Assembly: GCA_034667525.1 (NCBI GenBank)
Contig: JAXDJO010000039.1
Location: 1-45,411 of the forward strand
Direction of reading: 5' to 3'
From: DATAPE01 sp034667525
GTDB lineage: Bacteria; Actinomycetota; CADDZG01; WHSQ01
Length of the DNA stretch: 45,411 bases
Shown: positions 34,562 through 42,912 of the stretch, piece by piece
Layout: each line of letters opens with the position of its first letter
Position numbering within the stretch: position 1 is the first letter of the stretch
Program-made: the position numbers and the translations under genes
Notes under the pieces: model-generated
The model's input: only the letters and a program-made list of their open reading frames with translations
Database searches by the model: none
Told to the model about the DNA's origin: nothing

Positions 34562-35299
34562 CTAGGATGTCATCCCACCATCGACAACAAAAACGCTTCC
34601 AGTGATATACCCCGCCTCTTCCGAGCACAGGAATCGCACCAGCGGCGCGACGTCCTCGGGCTCGCCCGCCCTATTCATAGGGACCTGTGAGACTAGCTCG
34701 GAGAAGCGAGCCGCGGAGAGCTCCGTCGTCAGCTCGGTGGAGATGATCCCCGGCGCCACTGCGTTCACGGTGATCCCCTTGCCGGCGATCTCTCGCGCCA
34801 GTGTCTGAGTGAGCGCTATTACCCCTGCTTTCGCGGCTGCGTAGTTCACCTGTCCCGGGCTGGCGTGGAGCCCTGCAACCGAAGCCACGTTGACGATCCG
34901 CCCGGAGCGGGCTTTCAACATGGGCCTCAGGGCGCGCCTGCAACAAGCGAAAGTCCCGTAGAGGTTGGTCGAGATGACCTTGTCCCAGTTCGCGTCACTC
35001 ATAGACAATGCCAGCCCATCCGCCCGTACTCCGGCATTGTTCACGAGAATGCCGACCGAGCCAAGTCGCTCCTCGACCTGGGAGAACAATCCGTCCACCT
35101 GCGACCCATCGGCGACGTCCGCCTGGACGCATAGCCCCTCGCCCCCGTGGCTCTCCACGGCTTCGAGGGTTTGCTTCGCATCGTCCGCCCGGCTGAGGTA
35201 GTTGATAGCCACCGGATGTCCGGCAGCGCCGAGCGCCACGGCGATCGATCGTCCGATGCCCCGGCCGGCCCCCGTTACGAGCGCCACGGGCTTAGACAC
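34562..35299 (-). CDS. fabG: 3-oxoacyl-ACP reductase
   Basis: 245 residues from GTG 35299, which overlaps the fabH stop by 8 bases; a longer frame to 35386 lies wholly inside fabH. SDR motifs: NADPH site TGAGRGIGRSIA, NNAG, catalytic Ser in NVASVAG and YAAAK. The PG motif and the FVVDGG end are normal for FabG. It reduces 3-oxoacyl-ACP with NADPH in the fatty-acid cycle. Confidence 0.93.
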   Translation of the reverse strand: MSKPVALVTGAGRGIGRSIAVALGAAGHPVAINYLSRADDAKQTLEAVESHGGEGLCVQADVADGSQVDGLFSQVEERLGSVGILVNNAGVRADGLALSMSDANWDKVISTNLYGTFACCRRALRPMLKARSGRIVNVASVAGLHASPGQVNYAAAKAGVIALTQTLAREIAGKGITVNAVAPGIISTELTTELSAARFSELVSQVPMNRAGEPEDVAPLVRFLCSEEAGYITGSVFVVDGGMTS

Positions 35300-36314
35300 C
35301 GACGGTCTCCGCGGTCCGAGCCCCTTGTTGTTCCTGCAGACCCGCCGTCCACCGGAGCATGCCCGCACCCCATACGAAACCGGCACCGAAGGCGGTGAGG
35401 ATGACGATGTCTCCGTCTTCGAGGATGTTCTGCTGGGCGGCCTCGGCTATCGCTATCGGTATCGAAGCTGCCGAGGTATTGCCGTATCTCACGATGTTCG
35501 TCAGAACGCGGCCCTCATCCAGACCGAGCTGTGAAGCCACTGCTTCGAGGATCCGAGCATTCGCCTGATGCGCCACGAGGAGCCGGACGTCGTCGAGGCT
35601 GATACCGGCAGCCGCCACGATCTCCCGCACCGACTCGGTCATCGCCTGCACTGCCCGGCGGTAGACCTGGCGCCCTTCCATCTTGATCAGCCCGGTCTCG
35701 TGATCGATGTGCAACAGGTCGGTGGCGCTGCCGTCTGAGTGAAGGAGGAAGGGACCGATCTGTCCGGGACCCTCTGTGGTTTCGACCAGCGCGGCCCCGG
35801 CGCCATCTCCAAACAGGACGCAACTGCGCGCATCGCTGTAATCGGTCACCCGCGACAGCACGTCGGCGCCGCACACGAGCACACGGCGAACGGCACCGGA
35901 ATCCACAAGAGCCGACGCCACGCTCAGCGCATAAAGGAAGCCGGCACATCCGGCTCCCACATCGAACGCGCCGGCTCGAGTCGCTCCGAGCCGCGCTTGA
36001 ACCAGGGGAGCCGCGCCGGGCAGGCGTTCATCGGCGGTTGCAGTGGCGACGATCACGAGGTCGAGCTCGGCGCCATCCACCCCCGCTCGCCCCAGGGCAT
36101 CGATCGCTGCCAAAGTAGCCAGGCTTGCCGTCGACTCACCTTCACCTGCTATCCGCCGGCTCCGGATCCCAGTTCGTTCATAGATCCATTCCTCCGATAC
36201 GCCGACGCGGGCGGCCAACTCTGCGTTTTGAAGTTGGGTTTCGGGCAGGCTGAAGCCCCAGGATCGGACGAAAGCTCCCACGTTAGGAGCTCCATATCCA
36301 GAACAGTGCATCAC
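35292..36314 (-). CDS. fabH: Beta-ketoacyl-ACP synthase III
   Basis: 340 residues from ATG 36314, or the adjacent ATG. Active-site Cys123 in DVGAGCAGFLYALSVA, His in LVAHQANARI and Asn in RYGNTSAASIPIA form the FabH triad. It starts chain synthesis by condensing acetyl- or branched acyl-CoA with malonyl-ACP. The gene overlaps the preceding small gene by 32 bases; a later start near the GTG in APNVGAFVRSWG would reduce the overlap and fit the family N-terminus better. Confidence 0.93.
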   Translation of the reverse strand: MMHCSGYGAPNVGAFVRSWGFSLPETQLQNAELAARVGVSEEWIYERTGIRSRRIAGEGESTASLATLAAIDALGRAGVDGAELDLVIVATATADERLPGAAPLVQARLGATRAGAFDVGAGCAGFLYALSVASALVDSGAVRRVLVCGADVLSRVTDYSDARSCVLFGDGAGAALVETTEGPGQIGPFLLHSDGSATDLLHIDHETGLIKMEGRQVYRRAVQAMTESVREIVAAAGISLDDVRLLVAHQANARILEAVASQLGLDEGRVLTNIVRYGNTSAASIPIAIAEAAQQNILEDGDIVILTAFGAGFVWGAGMLRWTAGLQEQQGARTAETVGV

Positions 36315-36585
36315 CGCGATGTACCGGTTGACCGGGCACCGCCAGCGTTCCCATCATCCATCCCTGGAATCCTGAGCAAACCGGTGTCCGTTTTCCGCCG
36401 GCGTGAACCTCCCCAAGCCGCGTTCCCTTCTCGACCCATTGGCCGTCAGCTGTGAAGACCTCTGACGGGAGTGGAACGAAACGCCCGTCACACGGGGCCA
36501 CGACGAGCCGCTCCCCGAAAGGCACGTATGGAGATGAGGGCTCCGGGATCGTCCTTACGTCGGAAACTTCCTCAACGCTACGCAT
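36283..36585 (-). CDS. Biotinyl/lipoyl-fold protein inside the fab operon, acceptor lysine not in place
   Basis: 100 residues from ATG 36585, overlapping fabD by 8 bases and fabH by 32. After a short acidic lead, residues ~25-98 read as a barrel-sandwich hybrid: RLVVAPCDGRFVPLPSEVF, WVEKGTRLGEVHAGGKRTPV, then GWMMGTLAVPGQPVHRGD and ALFWI. This matches the two half-motifs of biotin carboxyl carrier or lipoyl domains (G-x-x-V-x-x-G-x-x-L). However, the turn that should read A-M-K-M is AGGKR, with the Lys one place off, so normal biotinylation is doubtful. A carrier or regulatory role in malonyl-CoA supply is inference. Confidence 0.7.
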   Translation of the reverse strand: MRSVEEVSDVRTIPEPSSPYVPFGERLVVAPCDGRFVPLPSEVFTADGQWVEKGTRLGEVHAGGKRTPVCSGFQGWMMGTLAVPGQPVHRGDALFWIWSS

Positions 36586-37447
36586 AGACGGCCGCCCTTG
36601 AAGTCTCCAGTGCTCTGAAGGTTCGCTTGCACAGCCCCGCCACCACCTGGCCGGGCCCGAAGTCCTGGTATTCGCGAACCCCCTTCGCCCACAGCCACTC
36701 CAGAGATTCGCGGAAGCGAACGCTGCCGGTGAGCTGCTCGAGCAACAGGTTGCGGATCTCCTCGATGCTTCCATACGGCCTGGCGGTGACATTGGAGATC
36801 ACGGGAGTACCAGGTAGCTTGAAGTCACAGAGCTCGAGAGCTCGGCGGAAGGGCTCCACCGCGGGAACCATCGCGGATGTATGGAAGGCGCCGCCCACGT
36901 CGAGCAGAACCGAACGGCCACCTGCGGCCACAACCATGCCCGCAGCCTTGGTGAGGCCGGCAGTCGAACCCGACAGCACCACCTGACCCGGTGCGTTGTC
37001 GTTGGCCACTGCGATGCCGGCTTGGTCGGCGATCTCCGCGGCGTTGGTGAGGCTCAGCCCCAGTACGGCCGCCATGCCTCCAGGTGCTTGTCTGCTTGCG
37101 TCTTGCATCGCGACGCCCCTCGAGCGAACCGTGCGTAACGCGTCGTCGAACTCCAGGGCGCCCGCAGCAACCAGAGCCGCGTACTCACCAAGGCTGTGGC
37201 CGGCGAAGAATCCGATGTCGTCCGAGGCCGCGGCTTCCCAACCGATCATGCTGGAGACGAAGATTGCAGGTTGTGCCAGCCACGTCGGCAGCGCACCAGC
37301 GGGGCCGCGCGAAGCGATCTCGACCCTTCTACGAAGATCCATCTCGAGGATCTCGTCCGCGCGCTTCAGCAGACTGTGCCTCGAGGACAATGCATCAAGA
37401 ACGATGCTCGGCTGAACCCCTTGCCCCGGAAAAAGACCTACCCTCAT
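36578..37447 (-). CDS. fabD: Malonyl-CoA:ACP transacylase
   Basis: 289 residues from ATG 37447. N-terminal VGLFPGQGVQ, nucleophile Ser85 in GHSLGEYAALVAAGAL and catalytic His189 in GGAFHTSAMVP are present; the Arg that binds the malonyl carboxylate is in the DALRTVRSRGVAMQ helix. It loads malonate onto AcpP. First clear gene of the fab operon; no fabI or fabZ is present in the cluster. Upstream lies a small doubtful frame and a promoter region with repeats. Confidence 0.93.
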   Translation of the reverse strand: MRVGLFPGQGVQPSIVLDALSSRHSLLKRADEILEMDLRRRVEIASRGPAGALPTWLAQPAIFVSSMIGWEAAASDDIGFFAGHSLGEYAALVAAGALEFDDALRTVRSRGVAMQDASRQAPGGMAAVLGLSLTNAAEIADQAGIAVANDNAPGQVVLSGSTAGLTKAAGMVVAAGGRSVLLDVGGAFHTSAMVPAVEPFRRALELCDFKLPGTPVISNVTARPYGSIEEIRNLLLEQLTGSVRFRESLEWLWAKGVREYQDFGPGQVVAGLCKRTFRALETSRAAVYA

Positions 37448-37674
37448 GCCGCACCACCGAGCTGACTGCAGACGACATTCAAATCCGGGGATGACCAGGC
37501 ATGCGAAACCCATTCCCCATCCGCCATGACGTGCACGACAATCTCCACCTGAGTGTTTGCCTCCACTAGATTTTCTAACGCCTTCTGTTTACTGTGCCTC
37601 ACGCACTGTGGTTGCGCTACCCGTTCGGCCGAAAACAAATCAACTATTTGCGGAGTCTCTGAACGAGCGGTCAA
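37444..37674 (-). CDS. Doubtful small protein overlapping the fabD start
   Basis: A 76-codon frame ends with TGA inside the fabD ATG (ATGA), the usual sign of coupling. It reads plausible protein in its second half (ALENLVEANTQVEIVVHVMA, DGEWVSHAW). The TTG start at 37674 falls inside a possible -35 box (TTGACC), and a GTG at 37602 lacks a ribosome site. No family is recognised. It may be the leader of fabD rather than a gene. Confidence 0.3.
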   Translation of the reverse strand: MTARSETPQIVDLFSAERVAQPQCVRHSKQKALENLVEANTQVEIVVHVMADGEWVSHAWSSPDLNVVCSQLGGAA

Positions 37675-37754
37675 GTGTCAGGCGGTCGCCGCTCGAAAAC
37701 TGGAACGCGCAGTCAATAGGATTTAGCCATGCCCACACTTGAACAGGCGGTCAA
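37664..37754. promoter_or_regulatory. Repeated GCGGTC elements between the fabD and clpS genes
   Basis: GCGGTC occurs at 37667, 37682 and 37747, the first and last extended to GCGGTCAA. The first also lies in an inverted repeat CGAGCGG/CCGCTCG (37664-37670 and 37689-37695). On the minus strand these copies form TTGACC, a -35-like box, and the first is followed after 18 bases by CAAATA. It is probably the fab operon promoter with regulator sites; which regulator is unknown. Confidence 0.45.
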
Positions 37755-37839
37755 ATACTCATCGAGGTCTCACAAAAAGAGCCCTGCCTCGGAGGGTTGG
37801 TTGATCCGTTGAGGCCACTCGTCGTGGCAGCATTGAAGG

Positions 37840-38136
37840 GTGCAAACAACCACCGCGCCCGAGCGAGTCGAGAGCACCATCCCGGACGAGGACGCGGCCC
37901 CCGACACGCCGTGGTTGGTGATCGTGTGGAACGATCCGATCAACCTGATGTCCTATGTGACGTGGGTCTTTCAGGACCTCTTCGGCTACTCCCGGAGTAA
38001 GGCGACCAAGTTGATGCTGCAGGTGCACAACCAGGGGCGAGCGGTCGTATCCAGCGGGAGCCGGGAGAAGGCGGAGCTGGATTGCTTTCGGCTCCACGGC
38101 CGCGGCCTGTGGGCAACGATGATCAAGAGCGACTAG
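37840..38136 (+). CDS. clpS: ATP-dependent Clp protease adaptor ClpS
   Basis: 98 residues from GTG 37840. The ClpS core is clear: TPWLVIVWNDPINLMSYVTW with the N-degron-binding Asn-Asp-x, VFQDLFGYSRSKATKLMLQV with the conserved H in HNQGRAVV, and the closing GLWATMIKSD. It delivers proteins with destabilising N-termini to ClpAP/ClpCP. clpP lies 5.6 kb downstream on the other strand. Followed without a gap by the DUF2017 gene. Confidence 0.93.
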   Translation: MQTTTAPERVESTIPDEDAAPDTPWLVIVWNDPINLMSYVTWVFQDLFGYSRSKATKLMLQVHNQGRAVVSSGSREKAELDCFRLHGRGLWATMIKSD

Positions 38137-38616
38137 ATGGTTGCGATCACGCGCTCTCGAAAAAAGCCTCCGATCCTCGAACTCGAGCCCCATGAGCGCG
38201 ATCTGATGCATGGACTGCTCGCCGAGATGCGAACACTCCTCGAGGCCGAGCTGCCGCGCGAAGACGATGTCACACGACGGTTGTTTCCCGACGCTTTCGA
38301 GGATCCCGGCCGATCGCAAGAGTTTAGGGAGTTGGTCGGCGACGAGCTGCGAGCAGGAAAGTTGGCTGCCGTGAACGCGATCGACGAAAGCCTGGTGTCG
38401 GATGGTCCCGCCCAACTCGTGTTGGAAACTGGCGAGGTGGAGCGCTTGTTGGCGGTCCTTACCGATATGCGGCTGGCGATCGGCACCCGTTTGGGCGTAA
38501 CTGAAGAGACGATGGCACGGACGCCCGATGAAACGGATCCGGACGCCGCCGCCTGGTCAGTTCTCCATTGGTTGGGGTGGATCCAAGAGTCTGTTCTGTC
38601 CGCAATAACTAACTGA
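38137..38616 (+). CDS. DUF2017 family protein
   Basis: 159 residues from the ATG directly after the clpS stop. It is largely helical: LELEPHERDLMHGLLAEMRT, RRLFPDAFEDPGRSQEFREL and AWSVLHWLGWIQESVLSAIT, the pattern of DUF2017. This family is confined to Actinomycetota and nearly always sits beside clpS, which suggests a role with the Clp system. No biochemical function is established. bcp follows after 9 bases. Confidence 0.85.
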   Translation: MVAITRSRKKPPILELEPHERDLMHGLLAEMRTLLEAELPREDDVTRRLFPDAFEDPGRSQEFRELVGDELRAGKLAAVNAIDESLVSDGPAQLVLETGEVERLLAVLTDMRLAIGTRLGVTEETMARTPDETDPDAAAWSVLHWLGWIQESVLSAITN

Positions 38617-38625
38617 GGAGGATTT

Positions 38626-39090
38626 ATGGAAGATCTGAAAGGAGGAGATGACGCTCCCGACTTCGATCTGGCGGATGCGACCGGCAAGCGGTGGAAGCTC
38701 TCGGAGCTACACGGGAACAAGGTCATCCTCTATTTCTATCCCGCGGATGACACCCCCGGCTGCACCGTGGAAGGATGCGACTTCCGCGATTCCTACGAGG
38801 ACCTTAAAGCTGCCGGATATGTGGTCTTCGGTGTGAGTCCTCAGGGACCGGATTCGCACCAGAAGTTCTCCACGAAGTACGGCCTGAATTTCCCCTTGCT
38901 CGTTGACGAAGATCATGCGGTCGCCGAAAAGTATGGAGCCTGGGGCGAGAACAAGTACTTCAAGAATATCTTTTTGGGGATCAAGCGCTCGACCTTCGTC
39001 ATTGACGAAGACGGGCGAATCGAAGAGGCGCAGTATGGCGTGAAGGCCAAGGGACACGTCGAGCGGTTGAAAGCGGCACTCGGGATTTAG
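38626..39090 (+). CDS. bcp: Thioredoxin-dependent thiol peroxidase (Bcp/PrxQ)
   Basis: 154 residues with GAGGAGG upstream of ATG 38626. Peroxidatic Cys46 and resolving Cys51 are in YPADDTPGCTVEGCDFRDSY, the PrxQ/Bcp spacing. The C-terminal RSTFVIDEDGRI strand and the length are normal. It reduces hydrogen and organic peroxides using thioredoxin. Part of the clpS-DUF2017-bcp-mug run. Confidence 0.95.
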   Translation: MEDLKGGDDAPDFDLADATGKRWKLSELHGNKVILYFYPADDTPGCTVEGCDFRDSYEDLKAAGYVVFGVSPQGPDSHQKFSTKYGLNFPLLVDEDHAVAEKYGAWGENKYFKNIFLGIKRSTFVIDEDGRIEEAQYGVKAKGHVERLKAALGI

Positions 39091-39098
39091 CCCCCTAC

Positions 39099-39656
39099 AT
39101 GGCCCCCACGTCGTGGCGACCCACCAGAGAACAGCTGGCGGGGGCGCAAGGCAAAACGATCTCGGACCTGATCGCGCCGGGACTCCGCGTTCTGTTCGTC
39201 GGGATCAATCCGGGTCTCTACTCGGCGGCGGTCGGGCACCATTTCGCGCGACCGGGAAATCGCTTCTGGCCCGTCCTGCACGCTTCGGGATTCACTCCAC
39301 GCTTGCTGTCGCCCTTTGAAGAGCGAGAGCTGTTGAAGCTCGGGCTCGGCATCACCAATGTGGTTGCGCGCACCACCGCTACCGCGGCAGAGCTCGCTAC
39401 GGAGGAATTGAAGCAAGGCGTGGACGTGCTGGCGGGAAAGGTGCGCCGTTACCAACCGCGCGTAGTCGCATTCCTGGGTCTGGACTCGTACCGCAAAGGA
39501 CTGGGGCGGCCCCGGGCCGCCATCGGACTCCAAGAAGAGACGATCTCCGGCTCCGCCTTGTGGCTGCTTCCCAATCCCAGTGGTCTCAACGCGCACTTCC
39601 AGATTCCCGAGCTTGCCGCGCTCTATCGCGAGCTGAACCTGCATGTCTCGGTCTAG
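39099..39656 (+). CDS. mug: G/U mismatch-specific DNA glycosylase
   Basis: 185 residues. The Mug/TDG motif 1 is VLFVGINPGLYSAAVGHHFA (active-site Asn in GINPG) and motif 2 is WLLPNPSGLNAHF. PGNRFW follows motif 1, as in the family. It removes uracil and alkylated cytosine mispaired with G. It is convergent with nfo, which incises the abasic sites it makes; the 3' ends overlap by 4 bases. Confidence 0.93.
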   Translation: MAPTSWRPTREQLAGAQGKTISDLIAPGLRVLFVGINPGLYSAAVGHHFARPGNRFWPVLHASGFTPRLLSPFEERELLKLGLGITNVVARTTATAAELATEELKQGVDVLAGKVRRYQPRVVAFLGLDSYRKGLGRPRAAIGLQEETISGSALWLLPNPSGLNAHFQIPELAALYRELNLHVSV

Positions 39657-40402
39657 AGCTGTTCCTTCAACCAGGCGACGTCCTCGGCGATCCCGGCAGG
39701 AGGGGTCTCGCAGATGACGGCAGGGGCCTCCGAGGCGCGGATCATTCCCAGCAGGAGCTCTTTATCGATGGTCCCCGTGGTGAAGTTCTCGTGCCTGTCA
39801 CGGCCGGTGCCGGCGGGGTCCTTCGAACTGTTCGCGTGCACGAGATCGATCCTGCCAACCGCCTCGAGCACGCGCGGGACCACATCGCTTAGGTCTTCCC
39901 CGGCGGCGTGCGCGTGACAGGTGTCGAAACAGAAGCCGACGTCGCAGTCCGCGAGATGCTCCCATAGCTCGCCCAGCACATCGATCCTCCGAGCCATGGC
40001 GTTGTCGCCCCCCGCCGTGTTCTCGATCAGCAGGGGAACCGGAAGATCGACATCGTCAAACACCTTGCGCCACCGAACGAAGCCACGCTCTATTCCGTCT
40101 TCGGCGTGTCCGGCGTGGACGATCACACCGGCGGCCGCGATCTCGCCGGCTCGTTCCATGGTCTGAGCCAAGATCTTGCGGGAAGGGATCCGGATCTGGT
40201 TGTTCGGAGAGGCGACGTTGATCAGGTATGGGGCGTGCACGTAAACGGGGGTGTCAGAGGCCCTTAGCTCCTCTGCATCTGGCCTCGGCGGAGGCTTCTT
40301 CCAGGACTGGGGAGGGCCGACAAAGATCTGCATGCACTCAGCTCCGACTTGGGTCATCTCGAGCAGAGGCTCGTCGTCCCGAAGGTGGGCTCCGATCAGC
40401 AT
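39653..40402 (-). CDS. nfo: Deoxyribonuclease IV (AP endonuclease family 2)
   Basis: 249 residues from ATG 40402 (MLIGAHLRDDEPL). Metal ligands of the TIM-barrel fold are visible: His in YVHAPYLINVASPN, His in VIVHAGHAEDG, Glu in LLIENTAGGDN, FCFDTCHAHAAGEDL, and NSSKDPAGTGRDRHENFTTG with the Asp-x-His pair. It cleaves DNA 5' to abasic sites during base-excision repair. Short for the family (usually ~280), mainly in the loops. Confidence 0.9.
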   Translation of the reverse strand: MLIGAHLRDDEPLLEMTQVGAECMQIFVGPPQSWKKPPPRPDAEELRASDTPVYVHAPYLINVASPNNQIRIPSRKILAQTMERAGEIAAAGVIVHAGHAEDGIERGFVRWRKVFDDVDLPVPLLIENTAGGDNAMARRIDVLGELWEHLADCDVGFCFDTCHAHAAGEDLSDVVPRVLEAVGRIDLVHANSSKDPAGTGRDRHENFTTGTIDKELLLGMIRASEAPAVICETPPAGIAEDVAWLKEQL

Positions 40403-40470
40403 GCTCAGAAAGATAGCCCCAGAGGATGACACCCTTGCCTGACAGGCGTCCGCTGGGTCAAGATGCAGCG

Positions 40471-40866
40471 ATGAAGCTCCTCCGAGACGTTGCCGTACGC
40501 CATCTTGTGACGGTCGACCCGCGCAGCTCGCTCCGCCGCGCCTCCAAAGTAATGAGCGATCGCGGGGTGGGGTGTGCGGTTGCTGTTGAGAACGAAAAGG
40601 TCTGCGGCATCATCACCGAGCGAGACATCCTGCACGCCGTCGCATCCGAACGGAACGTCGATGAGACGAGCGTCGAAGATGTGATGACCAAGGATGTTGT
40701 TAGTGGGGCCCCTGCCTGGGACATCATGCGGGCGGTCAGGACCATGACCGAAGGTGGCTTTCGGCATCTGCTCGTTTCAGAGATGGGTGAGCCTGTGGGC
40801 ATCGTCTCGCTGCGCGACCTGATGGACTCGATGGCCGAGCTCGTACAGACCCACGCCGATCCCTAG
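40471..40866 (+). CDS. CBS-domain pair protein
   Basis: 131 residues from ATG 40471. Two CBS motifs, residues ~10-60 (VTVDPRSSLRRASKVMSDRG then VGCAVAVENEKVCGIITERD) and ~70-120 (VMTKDVVSGAPAWDIMRAVR then GFRHLLVSEMGEPVGIVSLR), make one Bateman module. Such modules bind adenosine nucleotides (AMP, ATP or SAM). No catalytic domain is attached, so the partner is unknown. The double-GNAT gene starts two bases after its stop. Confidence 0.9.
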   Translation: MKLLRDVAVRHLVTVDPRSSLRRASKVMSDRGVGCAVAVENEKVCGIITERDILHAVASERNVDETSVEDVMTKDVVSGAPAWDIMRAVRTMTEGGFRHLLVSEMGEPVGIVSLRDLMDSMAELVQTHADP

Positions 40867-40867
40867 G

Positions 40868-41818
40868 ATGCCGGGTCCCTCGATCCGGCTGGCACCCTTC
40901 TCGGAAGAACACCTCGACGCTTCGGCCTCACTCCTGGAACAACGACACATTCGTCACCGCAAAGCCGAACCACTGCTTGCAGCGGGAGGCGAACGCGAGG
41001 CTCTCCGCGCCGCCTTGCAACAAGGGGGAGGAGCCACGGGAGCCGTCGGGTTCGAGGGAGCCGGGCAAGCCGGCTACGTGCTTGGCCATCCCGCCGACTC
41101 GCCGGTGTTCGGTCGCAGCATGTGGATAGGCCATGCAGGGTTTGCGGCAACCCGGCCCGAGCTGCTACGCGATCTGTATGCGGCCGCAGCAGCGGGCTGG
41201 GTAGCGTCCGGTTTCTACCACCACTACGTCTACGCTCCCGCGCTTCCCGAGCTGCTCCAGCCCTGGTACCGGTTGGGATTTGGCCAGATGCATGTGGAGG
41301 CGATACGCGATACCTCGGGCAAGGGGGCCGAACTGCCACAAGGTGTCGAGATACGCGACGGATCCATCGACGACGTTGAGGGGATCGCGATCCCTCTCAA
41401 CGACATGATCGCTCAGACTCAGTCACTCGCTCCTTCCTTCTCCTCCCTTCCTGAGGTTTCGATCGAGACGCAGGCCGCCGACTGGCTCGAGAGCTTCGAA
41501 GATCCTTCGACTGCCTACTTCGTGGTGGAGCGAGGAGGCGTGGCGATCGGTCACTCGCTCGTCTACAGAGCAGATCCCGAGTTCGGCAATCCACGAGACG
41601 CGCGTTACCTTGCCTCCACAGTGGTCGTGCCCGAAGAACGAGGCTCGGGGATCGGCTCAGCTCTCGTCGATCACGTCCTCGCGTGGGCACGCGGGCAGGG
41701 TTACACCACCCTCATCACGAACTGGCGCGTTACCAACTTAATGGCGTCGCGCTTCTGGCCGGGGGTCGGGTGGCGGCCAACTTTCATCCGGCTCCAGCGC
41801 GTCGCAGGCGTTCACTAG
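40868..41818 (+). CDS. Tandem GNAT-fold acetyltransferase
   Basis: 316 residues. The first ~150 form a degenerate GNAT-like half (GYVLGHPADSPVFGRSMWIG ... AAAAGWVASGFYHHYVYAPA ... WYRLGFGQM). The C-terminal half is a full GNAT: EIRDGSIDDVEGIAIPLND, then TVVVPEERGSGIGSALVDHV with the acetyl-CoA loop R-G-x-G-I-G. Double-GNAT proteins of this kind (like MshD) often use one half for catalysis. Substrate unknown; it shares a transcript with the CBS protein. Confidence 0.82.
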   Translation: MPGPSIRLAPFSEEHLDASASLLEQRHIRHRKAEPLLAAGGEREALRAALQQGGGATGAVGFEGAGQAGYVLGHPADSPVFGRSMWIGHAGFAATRPELLRDLYAAAAAGWVASGFYHHYVYAPALPELLQPWYRLGFGQMHVEAIRDTSGKGAELPQGVEIRDGSIDDVEGIAIPLNDMIAQTQSLAPSFSSLPEVSIETQAADWLESFEDPSTAYFVVERGGVAIGHSLVYRADPEFGNPRDARYLASTVVVPEERGSGIGSALVDHVLAWARGQGYTTLITNWRVTNLMASRFWPGVGWRPTFIRLQRVAGVH

Positions 41819-41868
41819 GCGCCCGCCGAGTCTCTTCTTTTCGCTCTCACGTTCTTCCGTGTGCTTTT

Positions 41869-41899
41869 CTTATCGGGCCCGCCGGCTTATCGGGCCCGC
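41869..41899. repeat. Exact 14-bp direct repeat behind ychF
   Basis: CTTATCGGGCCCGC occurs at 41869-41882 and 41886-41899, a 17-bp period. Each copy includes the palindrome GGGCCC. It lies between the converging double-GNAT and ychF genes and may take part in termination. Confidence 0.7.
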
Positions 41900-42880
41900 T
41901 CACACTGCAAAGCGGACATGGATCACGTCGCCTTCCGCGATGACGTAGTCCTTTCCTTCAACTCGCAGCAGACCCTTTGCCTTGGCTGCGTCCCAGGAAC
42001 CGGCCCCCACGAGATCGTCGTAGCTGACCACTTCGGCTCGGATGAAACCGCGCTGAAGATCGGTGTGTATGACTCCTGCGGCCTCGGGAGCCTTGGCGCC
42101 GCGCCGAACCTCCCATGCGCGTGTTTCGTCGTCACCTGTGGTGAGAAAAGTGATCAGGTCGAGCGCTCGATAGCAGGCGGAGATCACTCGATCCAGACCC
42201 GGCTCCTTCACACCGAACCCCGCAAGCAGCTCGGCCGCTTCGCCCGCGTCCATCCCGGCAACCTCGGATTCGAGGGAGGCGCTGAGCGCTATGGCGCCTT
42301 CCGGTACATCCCTGGGAGACTCCCCACCCTCGTCTGTATTCGCCACCACGATCCACGGCTTCAGGGTGAGGAGGCCGAACCCTTTCAGAGCTCTTTGTCC
42401 TTGCGGGTCGAAGTCTCCCTCGGACAACGGCCGCTCGGCTTCGAGTAGAGCGAGCGCCTCCTCGAGGTCGACCACCTCCTGCTGCGCCTCCGGCGATCCC
42501 TTGGCTCGCTTGCGCGCTCTTTCGAGCCCCCCTTCAACACTGGCGAGGTCGGCCAGCAAAAGCTCGGTGCGAACTGCGGACAGATCGGATGCCGGCTCCG
42601 CGTCTGATCCGAACGAGCGCACTACCAATGCCAGTGCATCGGTCTGACGGAATTCAGCGATGCCCTGGGCGGTGAGCCCCCCGGGAACGTCGACGAACCG
42701 CACCTTGGCCGCGACCGTCTTCTTGGAGGATTCCATCTCGGTTAGGACGCCCAGGCGCTCGTCGGGAACATCAACAACGGCGATGTTGGAACGGCCGCCC
42801 GCCACGCCGGTTCGGGTGAGCGCCGTGAAGAGGGTGGACTTGCCTGAGTAAGGGAGGCCCACGAGACCGATGTCCTTCAT
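41900..42880 (-). CDS. ychF: YchF/OLA1-family ATP/GTP-binding protein
   Basis: 326 residues from ATG 42880 (MKDIGLVGLPYSGKSTLFTA); the frame runs back to 42910. P-loop GLPYSGKST, DVPGG as Walker B/G3, and WIVVANTDEGG in place of the NKxD specificity motif, as in the ATP-preferring YchF group. The C-terminal TGS/ubiquitin-like domain ends EGDVIHVRFAV. It binds ribosomes and affects translation and stress responses. Somewhat shorter than the usual ~360. Confidence 0.9.
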   Translation of the reverse strand: MKDIGLVGLPYSGKSTLFTALTRTGVAGGRSNIAVVDVPDERLGVLTEMESSKKTVAAKVRFVDVPGGLTAQGIAEFRQTDALALVVRSFGSDAEPASDLSAVRTELLLADLASVEGGLERARKRAKGSPEAQQEVVDLEEALALLEAERPLSEGDFDPQGQRALKGFGLLTLKPWIVVANTDEGGESPRDVPEGAIALSASLESEVAGMDAGEAAELLAGFGVKEPGLDRVISACYRALDLITFLTTGDDETRAWEVRRGAKAPEAAGVIHTDLQRGFIRAEVVSYDDLVGAGSWDAAKAKGLLRVEGKDYVIAEGDVIHVRFAV

Positions 42881-42912
42881 GACGACCACCGTATCCGGGT
42901 ACGTTGCCACCC

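Noticed and set aside
41869..41899. Direct repeat as a short CRISPR-like or att site
   Set aside because: Only two 14-bp copies, 3 bases apart; no integrase or cas gene nearby.
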